A stretch of 9,177 bases of DNA, from the NCBI GenBank assembly GCA_002499455.1, contig DALN01000054.1, positions 8,456 to 17,632 on the forward strand, read 5' to 3'. This DNA comes from Methanoculleus sp. UBA77 (GTDB lineage: Archaea > Halobacteriota > Methanomicrobia > Methanomicrobiales > Methanoculleaceae). The translations under genes were made by a program, and so were the position numbers. Positions 1 to 6,980 of the stretch are shown here, piece after piece. Each line of letters starts with the position of its first letter. The first letter of the stretch is position 1. Below the pieces are notes generated by a model. That model saw only the letters and a list, made by a program, of their open reading frames with translations. It was not told the origin of the DNA and did no database searches.

Positions 1-327
1 TTCTCGATCGGCTCAAACGACCTGACCCAGCTCGTCCTCGGCATCGACCGCGACTCGGCGGTCGTGGGCGGGGCCTTCGACGAGCGCGACCCGGCCGTTA
101 AACGGATGGTCGCGATGGCCGTGGAGGGCTGCCGGCGGAACCGCCGTCACAGCGGGCTCTGCGGCGAGGCGCCGAGCACCTACCCGGAGTTCGCCGACTT
201 CCTGGTGGAGCAGGGGATCGACTCGATATCGGTCGAGCCCGATGCGATCCTCAAGATCACCCTCCGGGTTGCGGAGGCGGAGGAGCGGCTCGCGAAGGCG
301 AAAAAGGTGGCCCCGGTACCCCGGTGA
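1..327 (+). CDS. ppsA: Phosphoenolpyruvate synthase (pyruvate, water dikinase), C-terminal end, 5' truncated by window
   Basis: The reading frame is open from base 1 and ends at TGA 325-327, giving 108 residues of the C-terminal PEP/pyruvate-binding TIM-barrel domain. Two family signatures are visible: FSIGSNDLTQLVLGIDRD at the very start, and GLCGEAPS followed by YPEFADFLVEQGIDSISVEPD. The Cys of GLCGEAPS (codon 160-162) matches the catalytic cysteine that protonates or deprotonates the enolate in PEP synthase and PPDK. By family knowledge the enzyme converts pyruvate, ATP and water to PEP, AMP and phosphate in the cytosol, the first gluconeogenic step from pyruvate in methanogens. The phosphohistidine and ATP-grasp domains lie outside the window. 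The tail beyond SVEPDAILK is a short charged helix ending VAPVPR. The stop lies 6 bp from the stop of the convergent ATPase gene. PPDK shares these motifs, but the sequence around the Cys is the PpsA type. Confidence 0.95.
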   Translation, partial: FSIGSNDLTQLVLGIDRDSAVVGGAFDERDPAVKRMVAMAVEGCRRNRRHSGLCGEAPSTYPEFADFLVEQGIDSISVEPDAILKITLRVAEAEERLAKAKKVAPVPR

Positions 328-333
328 TACCCC

Positions 334-2781
334 TCATCGGGCGAACCGTATGCCGGCGTGGTCGATGAGGCGGTAGGCGTAGACCTTCACCGGGTCCGTG
401 ATCACAAGCGCCCAGATGAGCGCGTAAACCCAGACGAAGATCGCAAGCGGCCAGCCGATAGGCGCTATAAATAGCCCGTAGACGGTGATCAGGGTCGCGA
501 CCGTCTGCGTGGCGATCACCGCCCCGAGCAGGACCGGCGCGGGCCGGACGGACCAGAACGGGCCCCTGGTGCGGGCGACGAAGACGGTGAGGTGACCGGC
601 GACCGCGAGTTTGAGGAAGATGAGCGACCGGATAACATCCAGGGGGAGGTTGAGCGGTCCCTGTGCGATGGCAAGCAGGGTAAAGGAGGACACGACGCCC
701 ACAAACCCGATGATCGTCGAGAGCGTGAGGATCTCGCGCATCTTCCACCGTTCGGGGGACCGGGAGTAGAGGACGTTGTCCCAGGCGATGCTCATGATCG
801 GGATGTCGTTTAAGAGGGCGAGGAGGACGATCATCAGGGCGGTTATCGGGAAGAACCCGAAGATCAGGATCGAGAGGGTGATAAAGAAGAGGACACGGAT
901 GGTCTCGGCGATCCGGTAGGTGACGTAGTGGTCCATGCGCTGAAAGATCATCCGGCTCTCCTTGATCGCATCGATGATCACCGAGAGGCCGGGTTTCGTG
1001 AGGACGATCGCGGCCGCCGACTTCGCCGCATCCGTGGCCCCGGCGACGGCGATCCCGACATCCGCCTTTTTGAGGGCGGGGGCGTCGTTCACGCCGTCGC
1101 CGGTCATGCCGACGATATGCCCCCGGGACTGGAGGAGGGAGACGATCCGGTACTTGTGCTCGGGGAAGACCTCGGCGAACCCGGCCGCTCTCTCGACGAT
1201 CTCCGCCGCCCCGGCATCGTGCTCTCCGAGGAAGGCGTCGGCGGTGGTGATCTCCGGCCGGAGGCCCACCTCCCGCGCGATCTCGCGGGCGATCGCGGTG
1301 TGGTCGCCGGTGACCATCTTGACGTCGAGCCCCATCTCCATCGCCGTCCTGATGGTCGCCGCGGAGTCGGCACGGGGCGGGTCGTGGAGGCCGAGGACGC
1401 CGGCGTAGGCCCAGGTGCCGGGGGCGTCGCTCCTTGCGACGCCGAGCATCCGATAACCCTTCTTCGCGAAGGTCCCGGAGAGGCGGTCGACCGCCCCGGC
1501 GAGGTCCTTTCCTCCGCCGGCGAGGGCGAGGATCACCTGCGGCGCGCCCTTCGCGACCGAGAACTCGCGGCCGTCGGCGCCCCGGACGGCGGCCTCGGTG
1601 CGCTTCGCCACGGGATCGAAGGGCTCAAAGCCGGTGACGGTGAAGGAGGAGAGCCGGTCTTTGAGACCCTGCCCCTCCTCCGACTCGATGATCGCGATGT
1701 CGATGGGGTCCCGGTCCTCCTCACGGGAGGCGAGGAGGGCGGCAAGCAGGACGTCATCCTTCCCGAACCCCTCGAACGGGACGACCTCGGCAAGGGTGAG
1801 CCTGTTCTCCGTGATCGTCCCGGTCTTGTCGGTGCAGAGGACGTCCACCCCGGCCATCTCCTCGATGGCGACGAGCCTGCTGACGATGGCCTCCTTCCGG
1901 GCAAGCGCCGTCGCCCCCACGGCCATGGTGATCGAGAGGACGGCCGGCATCGCCGCGGGGATGGCCGCCACGACCAGGACGAGCGCGAACTGGAGGGTTT
2001 CGAGAAGGCTCTCCTGCCGGACGAGCGAGACGATGAAGACCACGGCGACGAGGGCGACCGCGAGCACGATCAGGTAATCGCCGATCCTGACGACGGCCTT
2101 CCGGAAGTGGCTCGTCGTCACCGCCTCCCCGGCAAGTCGGGCGGTCCGGCCGAAGAAGGTCGCATCTCCTGTTGCCACCACGAGCGCGGTCATCTCCCCC
2201 CGTTTGACGGTGGAGCCGGAGTAGGCTATATCCGATACGTGCTTCTCGACCGGCATCGACTCCCCGGTGAGAGCGGACTCGTCGGCCGAGAGATAGTCCC
2301 CTTCGACGAGTTTGATATCGGCGGGCACGACGTCCCCGTACCTGACCCGGACGATATCGCCGGGGACGAGGTCCCGTGCGGCGATCGTCTGCCACCGGCC
2401 GTCGCGAAGCACCCTTGCCTCGAGCGCGAGCCGCTGTTTTAGCATGGCGATGGCGTTCCCGGCCTGGCGCTCCTGCCAGAAACCGACGACGGCGTTCACG
2501 AGGAGGAGGACGAGGATGATCGCGAAGTCCTCCCATCGCCCGATGGCGGCGGAGATGACGAGCGCCACCTCGACCATCCACGCTATGGGGCCCCAGAAGT
2601 AGCGCAGGAACTTTTTGACCGTGCTCTCCTCCTCTTCGGGGATCTCATTGTAGCCGTACGTCCGGATCCGGTCTTCCGCCTCGGACCGGGCGAGACCGCC
2701 CCGCCGGGAGGAGAGGGCCCGGTAGATGTCGTCGACGGCCATGCTCCGGGCCTCGTCGGTGCCGATCGCCTGGCGCTCCAT
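334..2781 (-). CDS. P-type H+-ATPase (P3A, plasma-membrane proton-efflux family)
   Basis: Complete 815-residue P-type ATPase, expected to pump protons out of the cell at the cost of ATP. Domain order: N-terminal cytoplasmic segment 1-58; M1/M2 about 60-101; actuator domain with LTGES at 171-175; M3/M4 about 231-290 with the PAAMPA kink at 275-280; phosphorylation site DKTGT with Asp318; nucleotide-binding KGAP at 411-414; TGD 491-493; hinge TGDGVNDAP 560-568; then about six C-terminal helices from 625 to 797. The stretch GATDAAKSAAAIVLTKPGLSVI is typical of the P3A H+ pumps rather than Ca2+ or heavy-metal pumps. In M6, LLNDIPIMSI places Asp659 where plant AHA2 has its essential proton-binding Asp684, and Asn96 in M2 is a candidate for its gating Asn106. 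The C-terminus stops soon after the last helix, so the autoinhibitory R domain of plant pumps is absent. ATG 2781 is preceded by GAGGG about 8 nt upstream. The ion specificity is inferred from family motifs. Confidence 0.94.
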   Translation of the reverse strand: MERQAIGTDEARSMAVDDIYRALSSRRGGLARSEAEDRIRTYGYNEIPEEEESTVKKFLRYFWGPIAWMVEVALVISAAIGRWEDFAIILVLLLVNAVVGFWQERQAGNAIAMLKQRLALEARVLRDGRWQTIAARDLVPGDIVRVRYGDVVPADIKLVEGDYLSADESALTGESMPVEKHVSDIAYSGSTVKRGEMTALVVATGDATFFGRTARLAGEAVTTSHFRKAVVRIGDYLIVLAVALVAVVFIVSLVRQESLLETLQFALVLVVAAIPAAMPAVLSITMAVGATALARKEAIVSRLVAIEEMAGVDVLCTDKTGTITENRLTLAEVVPFEGFGKDDVLLAALLASREEDRDPIDIAIIESEEGQGLKDRLSSFTVTGFEPFDPVAKRTEAAVRGADGREFSVAKGAPQVILALAGGGKDLAGAVDRLSGTFAKKGYRMLGVARSDAPGTWAYAGVLGLHDPPRADSAATIRTAMEMGLDVKMVTGDHTAIAREIAREVGLRPEITTADAFLGEHDAGAAEIVERAAGFAEVFPEHKYRIVSLLQSRGHIVGMTGDGVNDAPALKKADVGIAVAGATDAAKSAAAIVLTKPGLSVIIDAIKESRMIFQRMDHYVTYRIAETIRVLFFITLSILIFGFFPITALMIVLLALLNDIPIMSIAWDNVLYSRSPERWKMREILTLSTIIGFVGVVSSFTLLAIAQGPLNLPLDVIRSLIFLKLAVAGHLTVFVARTRGPFWSVRPAPVLLGAVIATQTVATLITVYGLFIAPIGWPLAIFVWVYALIWALVITDPVKVYAYRLIDHAGIRFAR

Positions 2782-2869
2782 AGTTGCCGCCCTCTCTATC
2801 GGATCGTATATAGGTGCCGCCGTCGGGGGGCATGAGCAGGTTCATATGGAGCAGAGGGGATGCAGGGCC
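2782..2869. promoter_or_regulatory. Divergent promoter region between H+-ATPase and glgP
   Basis: This 88-bp gap must hold the promoters of both divergent genes. TATATA at 2807-2812 is the best TATA box. Read on the plus strand it predicts transcription from about 2835 and a leader of about 35 nt that keeps the glgP ribosome binding site. Read on the minus strand the same box would start RNA only about 4 nt before the ATPase ATG and lose its GAGGG. A second weak AT patch, CATATG at 2843-2848, sits about 65 bp upstream of the ATPase start and could serve the minus strand. The two promoters would then overlap, which would make them compete. This is inferred from spacing only. Confidence 0.5.
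2854..2860 (+). promoter_or_regulatory. Ribosome binding site that decides the glgP start
   Basis: AGAGGGGA runs up to 2860 and lies 9 nt before ATG 2870, a good archaeal Shine-Dalgarno position. The in-frame ATG at 2846 has only a weak AGCAGG in front, and one at 2726 lies inside the antisense ATPase gene and upstream of the likely promoter. Starting at 2870 also puts the first residues (MAARDPVCGM) directly on the beginning of the YHS domain. Confidence 0.6.
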
Positions 2870-4642
2870 ATGGCGGCGAGGGACCCTGTCTGCGGGATGC
2901 CGGTGGACCCGGCAACGGCAACGTATTCGGTGGATCTTCGGGGCGGGACCTACTACTTCTCGAACAAGCTCTGCAGGGATACGTTCGTTGAGGGGGAGAA
3001 GATCGCCTACTTCTCGATGGAGATCGGCATCGAGAGCGATATACCGACCTACAGCGGCGGTCTCGGGGTGCTCGCCGGGGACGTCATCCGTTCGAGCGCC
3101 GACCTCCTCATCCCGATGGTCGCGGTGACGCTCGTCAACCGGAAAGGCTACGTGCGGCAGCGGCTGACCCCGGAGGGCGATCAGATCGATCTTCCCGACG
3201 AGTGGGACCCGAAGAAGCATATGCGGGAACTCCCCGAACGGGTGAGCGTGCGGATAGGGGATGCGAATGTCGCGATCCGGGCCTGGCTCTACGACTACTG
3301 GAGCCCCGTCGGCGGCCTCGTGCCGGTCCTCTTTCTCGACACGGATCTTGCGGAGAACAGACCGGAGGACCGGGAGATAACCGACCGCCTCTATACCGGC
3401 GACCGGGAGTACCGGCTGAAACGGGCGATTGTACTCGGGATCGGCGGTGCCCGGATGCTCGCCGCGCAGGGCATCCGGGTCGGCAAGTACCACATCAACG
3501 AGAGCCACTCGAGCCTCCTCACCCTCGAACTCCTGAGGCAGCCGGGGATGGACGAGGAGAGGGTGCAGACGCAGTGCATCTTCACCACCCACACCCCGGT
3601 GGCGGTGGCGTTCGAGAAGTTCCCACGGGAGATGGCAGTCCGCCTGCTCGGCGGCGTGGTCCCGCCGGACCTGCTCGAGGAGTACGTCGGCGATGACGGA
3701 CTTGCACTCGCGACTCTCGCGTTCCGCCTGAGCAAATACGTCAACGGCGTGACGACGGCGCACATGAACTTCTCGCGGCGGCTCTTCCCGGCCTTCCACA
3801 TCCGGGCGGTGACGAACGGCGTCCACCCGCACACGTGGACGTCGGGACCGTTCCGGGATCTCTACGACCGCTACATCGCGGGCTGGGCGCAGGAGCCGGA
3901 GCTGCTCGTCAGGGTCGACGAGATTCCGCACGAGGATATCAGGCACGCTCACCGGCAGGCGAAGCAGGCCCTGGTGGACTACGTCAGGGAGAAGAACGGC
4001 GTCGACCTGGACCCTTCCGCCCTCACGATCGGGTTTGCCCGGAGGGCGGCGGCCTACAAGCGGGCAGCCCTGCTCTTCTCGGACCTTGAGAAACTGCGGG
4101 AGGCCGGGAGGCGGGGGGCGATCCAGCTCGTCTTTTCCGGGAAGGCCCATCCGGCGGATGCGGCCGGCAGGCAGGAGATCCGCCGCGTTCACGACGCCAT
4201 GCGCGACCTTGAGGGGGAGGTGACGGGCGTCTATCTCGAGAACTACTCGATGGATATTGCGGCCCTGATGACCGCGGGGGTGGACGTCTGGCTGAACACG
4301 CCGCTGCCGCCCTTTGAAGCGAGCGGCACGAGCGGGATGAAGGCCGCCCTGAACGGTGTGATAAACTTCAGCGTCCTCGACGGCTGGTGGATCGAGGGCT
4401 GGATCGAGGGGACGACGGGGTGGGCGATCGGCCCCGGACCCGGTGCGCTGGTGAGCGAGGAAGAGCGGCGGAGGCGGGAGCTCCAGGACCTCTACAGCAA
4501 ACTCGAGTACCTGATCATCCCCACCTATTACCTCCGGAAGGACGAGTGGGCGACGATCATGCGGAGCTCGATCGCGAAGATCGCCTACTACTTCAACACG
4601 CACCGGATGATGCGGCGCTACGCGACGGAGGCGTACCTGTAG
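2870..4642 (+). CDS. glgP: Alpha-glucan (glycogen/maltodextrin) phosphorylase, GT35, with N-terminal YHS domain
   Basis: Encodes 590 residues from ATG 2870. Residues 5-41 form a YHS-type metal-associated module: DPVCGM at 5-10, then a YYF...C pattern ending at Cys35. The GT35 catalytic part follows without a linker: KIAYFSMEIGIESDIPTYSGG begins at about 44, and EASGTSGMKAALNG contains Lys491, which aligns with the lysine that holds pyridoxal phosphate in phosphorylases. FTTHTPV and TNGVHP are further family blocks. By homology it cleaves terminal alpha-1,4 bonds of glucan with phosphate to release glucose-1-phosphate in the cytosol. The catalytic part (about 549 aa) is much shorter than bacterial GlgP or MalP (about 700-850 aa) and resembles the compact archaeal phosphorylases (TIGR02094-like). 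malQ lies nearby on the other strand, which supports a role in reserve mobilisation. The YHS fusion is unusual: it may bind a metal or sense redox state, but no function is proven. Chain-length preference cannot be read from the sequence. Confidence 0.9.
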   Translation: MAARDPVCGMPVDPATATYSVDLRGGTYYFSNKLCRDTFVEGEKIAYFSMEIGIESDIPTYSGGLGVLAGDVIRSSADLLIPMVAVTLVNRKGYVRQRLTPEGDQIDLPDEWDPKKHMRELPERVSVRIGDANVAIRAWLYDYWSPVGGLVPVLFLDTDLAENRPEDREITDRLYTGDREYRLKRAIVLGIGGARMLAAQGIRVGKYHINESHSSLLTLELLRQPGMDEERVQTQCIFTTHTPVAVAFEKFPREMAVRLLGGVVPPDLLEEYVGDDGLALATLAFRLSKYVNGVTTAHMNFSRRLFPAFHIRAVTNGVHPHTWTSGPFRDLYDRYIAGWAQEPELLVRVDEIPHEDIRHAHRQAKQALVDYVREKNGVDLDPSALTIGFARRAAAYKRAALLFSDLEKLREAGRRGAIQLVFSGKAHPADAAGRQEIRRVHDAMRDLEGEVTGVYLENYSMDIAALMTAGVDVWLNTPLPPFEASGTSGMKAALNGVINFSVLDGWWIEGWIEGTTGWAIGPGPGALVSEEERRRRELQDLYSKLEYLIIPTYYLRKDEWATIMRSSIAKIAYYFNTHRMMRRYATEAYL

Positions 4643-4703
4643 GGAGAATCGTGAATCCAGGGAGCCGGCGGATCCCCCGTCCCAACCGGGCCTGGTCTAA
4701 TCA

Positions 4704-4785
4704 TGTAACACAGATGTTACAGCGATCCCCGATGATGTAACACATCTGTAACAGTCCCGACCCCTGTAGTAACAAAACTGTAACA
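4704..4785. repeat. Phased array of six TGTAACA half-sites (candidate operator)
   Basis: Heptamers start at 4704 (TGTAACA), 4715 (TGTTACA), 4736 (TGTAACA), 4747 (TGTAACA), 4768 (AGTAACA, one mismatch) and 4779 (TGTAACA). They form three pairs: start-to-start distance within a pair is 11 bp, and the pairs repeat every 32 bp. All intervals (11, 21, 11, 21, 11) are close to whole turns of B-DNA, so every site faces the same side of the helix. The first pair, 4704-4721, is a perfect 7-bp inverted repeat with a 4-bp CAGA spacer; the other two pairs are direct repeats. The last half-site touches the AT-rich promoter patch of the next gene. This is the geometry expected for cooperative binding of a small dimeric regulator, most plausibly the ribbon-helix-helix protein encoded immediately downstream. 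Confidence 0.8.
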
Positions 4786-4792
4786 AATAAAT
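4784..4792 (+). promoter_or_regulatory. TATA-like promoter of the RHH gene, probably leaderless transcript
   Basis: The AT-rich stretch CAAATAAAT is centred near 4788. Archaeal transcription begins roughly 25 bp downstream of the TATA centre, which would be about 4813, only a few bases before ATG 4817. No GGAGG-like sequence lies between 4790 and 4816. Both facts suggest a leaderless or near-leaderless mRNA. The sixth TGTAACA half-site (4779-4785) overlaps the upstream edge, so a bound protein would block TBP/TFB. Confidence 0.5.
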
Positions 4793-4816
4793 CCTGGGCC
4801 GCAAAACCATATTTCA

Positions 4817-5011
4817 ATGTCCAGAGTCGTCCGGATCAACGAAGAGGCGCTGGCGGTCGCCCTGCAGTACGGGAAGAACCTCTCAGCCGGGATCATGAAG
4901 ATGGAGGAGATGATCAAGAAGCAGGAGAAGGCAAAGCGCGACTACACGGCCATCGAGGAGATGGTCCGGCGGACGATCCGCGAGGAGCTTGAGGCCCTGA
5001 GCCGGTACTGA
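4817..5011 (+). CDS. Small ribbon-helix-helix-like (CopG/Arc-type) DNA-binding protein with coiled C-terminus
   Basis: Encodes 64 residues. The N-terminal third fits the RHH pattern: a short basic strand (SRVVRIN, 2-8), helix A (EEALAVALQYG, 9-19), a turn (KNLSAG, 20-25) and helix B (IMKMEEMIKKQEK, 26-38). RHH proteins dimerise through the strand, which inserts into the DNA major groove. Residues 33-62 are rich in Lys, Arg and Glu with spaced hydrophobics, and probably form a long helix or coiled coil. The family assignment is by pattern only; no named family was recognised. The phased TGTAACA array and TATA-like patch directly upstream, with no Shine-Dalgarno, suggest a self-repressing regulator. 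No toxin gene follows: the next gene is convergent malQ, so a classical antitoxin role is not supported here, although an orphan antitoxin or an accessory-element maintenance gene remains possible. The gene is real judging by its start context, good codon use and dedicated upstream region. Confidence 0.7.
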   Translation: MSRVVRINEEALAVALQYGKNLSAGIMKMEEMIKKQEKAKRDYTAIEEMVRRTIREELEALSRY

Positions 5012-5047
5012 ACGGGCTAGCAACGCCCTCAAAGACGTTCCAGACGT

Positions 5048-5060
5048 TTGCAGACTGCAA
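5048..5060. other. 13-bp perfect palindrome in intergenic region
   Basis: TTGCAGACTGCAA is two perfect 6-bp arms around a single A, 37 bp after the stop of the RHH gene. There is no loop, so it is more likely a protein-binding site or chance than an RNA hairpin. No gene starts beside it. Confidence 0.3.
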
Positions 5061-5092
5061 CCTTGCTGTAATCATCGCGTATAAACCGTTAG

Positions 5093-5180
5093 CTCACGCG
5101 AAGGCGCGAAGAACGCGAAGATCGGTTATCTGAGAGGAACTCCCCTTCGCGCCTTCGCGCCTTCGCGTCTTTCGCGTGAG
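5093..5180. repeat. Imperfect inverted repeat built from CGCGAAGG / CCTTCGCG units
   Basis: The left arm (5093-5121) reads CTCA followed by three CGCGAAG-type units of 8-9 bp. The right arm (5144-5180) holds three exact tandem CCTTCGCG octamers at 5144, 5152 and 5160, then TCTTTCGCG and TGAG. The outer ends CTCACGCG (5093-5100) and CGCGTGAG (5173-5180) are exact reverse complements, and the arms flank a spacer of about 22 bp. The RNA could fold into a long hairpin with small bulges in several registers. It lies between the 3' ends of the RHH gene and malQ, so it could act as a bidirectional transcript-end or mRNA-stabilising structure. It may also be a copy of a dispersed repeat: similar GCGAAGGCGCGAAG strings are, to my recollection, common in intergenic DNA of many prokaryotes and often produce false small ORFs. 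The rest of 5012-5267 shows no convincing gene. Confidence 0.75.
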
Positions 5181-5267
5181 ATACGGGTGCGGATAGCGAT
5201 ATGGCCCCATGCAAAGTCGTGAAGGTTGTGAGACTATATTTCTTCCCCCCTCTGCGTTCTTCTCCGC

Positions 5268-6767
5268 TCACCCCCGCCCCGACAGCACCGTAAGCCCCCT
5301 GAGCCACTCAAACGGAGCCTCATCGAACTCCTCCGGCGTCATCCGCCACACCCAGTTCCCTTCCGCCGTCGAGGGGTAGTTCATCCGTGCCGCCGCACCG
5401 AGGCCGAGGACGTCCTGCATCGGGACGATGCAGACCCGGGCGACCGAGGTCATCCCGAGGCGGACGAGCTCGCGGTGGACGGTGTCCGCCCCCACCTCCT
5501 TCCCGATGTAGGCATAGAGCCGCTCTCTGTCCTCCTCCGATGCCTCCTCCTCGAACCACCCTCTTGATGTGTTGTTGTCATGCGTCCCGGTGTAGCAGAT
5601 GAGGTTCGGGATATAATTATGGGGGATGTGAGCGCTCTTTGCGATCCCTTCCCCGAACGCGAAGAGGAGGATCTTCATCCCCGGCAGGTCGAACCGGTCG
5701 AGAAGCCCCTGGACCGCCGGGGTGTTCGCCCCGAGATCCTCGGCGACGATGGCAAAGCAGGGGAGCCTCCGGGCGAGCGCCTCAAAGAAGTCGGCACCCG
5801 GCCCGTCGACCCAGGTGCCGCGCTCGGCCGTCGCATCACCCGCCGGGACCTCGTAGTAGTCCGCGAACGCCCGGAAGTGGTCGATCCGGAAGAGGTCGTA
5901 GAGTTCGCCGGAGCGGGCGATCCGGCGCACCCACCAGTCGTAGCCCTGCGCCTGAAGCGCGGCCCAGTCGTAGACCGGGTTTCCCCAGAGCTGCCCGGTG
6001 CTGCTGAAGATATCCGGGGGCACCCCGGCGACAACGGTCGGGCGGAGGTTCCCGTCCAGTTTGAAGATCCCCGGGTTTGCCCAGACATCGGCGCTCTCGT
6101 AGGCGACGTAGATCGGTATGTCGCCGATGACCTGAACCCCGCGGTCGGTGCAGTGCCGGCGGAGGGCCGACCACTGCCGGTCCGCGAGATACTGGAAGAA
6201 CATCTCCTTCCCGATCCGGTCGGTGAGGCGCTCACGCATCTCCTCGAGGGCCTCCGGCAGCCGGGTCCTGACCTCCTCCGGCCACCGGTTCCAGGGAAGA
6301 TCGTGGTAGTGGTCCGTGAGCGCGGTAAAGAGGGCGTGGTCGTCGAGCCACCACGCCGCCCGGGTGCAGAACGACTCGTAATCGCTCTCCGGCTCCGACT
6401 CACAGAACCGCCGGTGGGCAAGCCCGAGGAGCCGTTCCCGGTACCAGGCGACCGCCTCAAAGGCGACCCGGTCCTCCGGGAGGTCGGGGTGCGGCTCCAG
6501 GTCTTCGGGGGCGATGAACCCGTCCCGGGCGAGGAGCTCGGGGCTGATGAGGAGGGTGTTTATGGCAAACGCCGACGGGCTCGAGTAGGGGGAGTTGCCG
6601 TAACGGGCCCGTGTCGGGTTGAGCGGCAGGATCTGCCAGTAGTGCTGCCGTGCTCGCTCAAGCGCCTCGACGAACCGGTATGCCGCCGGGCCGAAGTCCC
6701 CGATGCCGTACGCCGACGGCAGCGAGGTGACGTGAAGGAGTATGCCGCTTCCCCGTGTGTGGATCAT
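5268..6767 (-). CDS. malQ: 4-alpha-glucanotransferase (amylomaltase, GH77)
   Basis: Complete 499-residue protein, the usual size of a bacterial or archaeal amylomaltase. It transfers alpha-1,4-glucan segments between maltodextrins and releases glucose, so that short chains become long enough for phosphorylase. The N-terminus RGSGILLHVTSLPSAYGIGDFG and YGNSPYSSPSAFA are family hallmarks. The catalytic residues are all present: nucleophile Asp296 in FRIDHFRA, acid/base Glu343 in VAEDLGANTP, and Asp397 in TGTHDNN. It is a single GH77 barrel with no N-terminal carbohydrate-binding extension and no signal peptide, so it is cytosolic. ATG 6767 follows GGGAG by about 9 nt on the minus strand, and the protein begins exactly where GH77 proteins begin. 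It is transcribed apart from glgP, convergent with the small RHH gene, and its own promoter lies just upstream. Together with the phosphorylase it completes a maltodextrin or glycogen breakdown pathway. Confidence 0.96.
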   Translation of the reverse strand: MIHTRGSGILLHVTSLPSAYGIGDFGPAAYRFVEALERARQHYWQILPLNPTRARYGNSPYSSPSAFAINTLLISPELLARDGFIAPEDLEPHPDLPEDRVAFEAVAWYRERLLGLAHRRFCESEPESDYESFCTRAAWWLDDHALFTALTDHYHDLPWNRWPEEVRTRLPEALEEMRERLTDRIGKEMFFQYLADRQWSALRRHCTDRGVQVIGDIPIYVAYESADVWANPGIFKLDGNLRPTVVAGVPPDIFSSTGQLWGNPVYDWAALQAQGYDWWVRRIARSGELYDLFRIDHFRAFADYYEVPAGDATAERGTWVDGPGADFFEALARRLPCFAIVAEDLGANTPAVQGLLDRFDLPGMKILLFAFGEGIAKSAHIPHNYIPNLICYTGTHDNNTSRGWFEEEASEEDRERLYAYIGKEVGADTVHRELVRLGMTSVARVCIVPMQDVLGLGAAARMNYPSTAEGNWVWRMTPEEFDEAPFEWLRGLTVLSGRG

Positions 6768-6822
6768 CCTCTATCTCTCCCGATGAACGGGCCGAACCTT
6801 TGGGGCGCATCCTCATATACTC
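6768..6822 (-). promoter_or_regulatory. malQ promoter and ribosome binding site
   Basis: On the minus strand GTATATG (6814-6820) is a good archaeal TATA box. Initiation about 25 bp further, near 6792, gives a leader of about 25 nt that includes GGGAGAG (6775-6781) ahead of the ATG. The remaining intergenic DNA to 6980 shows no gene. It contains only a 6-bp stem GATGCG/CGCATC (6910-6915 with 6939-6944) around a 23-nt loop, too weak to call a terminator of the proline dehydrogenase transcript. Confidence 0.55.
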
Positions 6823-6980
6823 TCGTCTCGGGGGTCCGCGCCCCTCCGGTCCGCCCGGGAGGGGCAGGGTCAACCAGATTACCCACATACCGGGGGCCGA
6901 AGAGGGGGTGATGCGACGGCGTTACCGACCGGCGTGACCGCATCCCGTGTTCTGGAGACGATAGGCATGGTGATGTGGCG

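Noticed and set aside
928..2442. 504-codon open frame on the plus strand, antisense to the H+-ATPase
   Set aside because: Its composition is the Gly/Asp/Arg-rich pattern of a GC-rich antisense shadow, with no recognisable domain. The opposite strand carries every P-type ATPase motif.
2726..2869. Longer glgP starting at ATG 2726 or 2846
   Set aside because: The 2726 start lies inside the antisense ATPase and ahead of the TATA box. ATG 2846 has only a weak Shine-Dalgarno, and the extra residues precede the YHS domain without homology.
2645..4603. 652-codon open frame on the minus strand, antisense to glgP
   Set aside because: It is a Pro/Arg/His/Val-rich shadow of the GT35 gene, with no start context, and it also overlaps the start of the ATPase.
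4704..4799. CRISPR-like array from the 32-bp periodicity
   Set aside because: Only the 7-bp half-sites are shared; there are three short units, no conserved 25-37 bp repeat and no cas gene. An operator explains it better.
5089..5307. Small minus-strand frame (72 codons) over the CGCGAAGG repeat
   Set aside because: The translation (SHAKDAKARRREGE) is the repeat read as protein, a commonly mis-annotated pattern. It also overlaps the malQ stop.
5580..6911. 443-codon open frame on the plus strand, antisense to malQ
   Set aside because: The sense strand is a complete GH77 enzyme with all catalytic residues; the antisense frame shows only compositional bias.
6910..6944. GATGCG/CGCATC stem as a terminator
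   Set aside because: It has only 6 bp of pairing around a 23-nt loop and no T tract on either strand.
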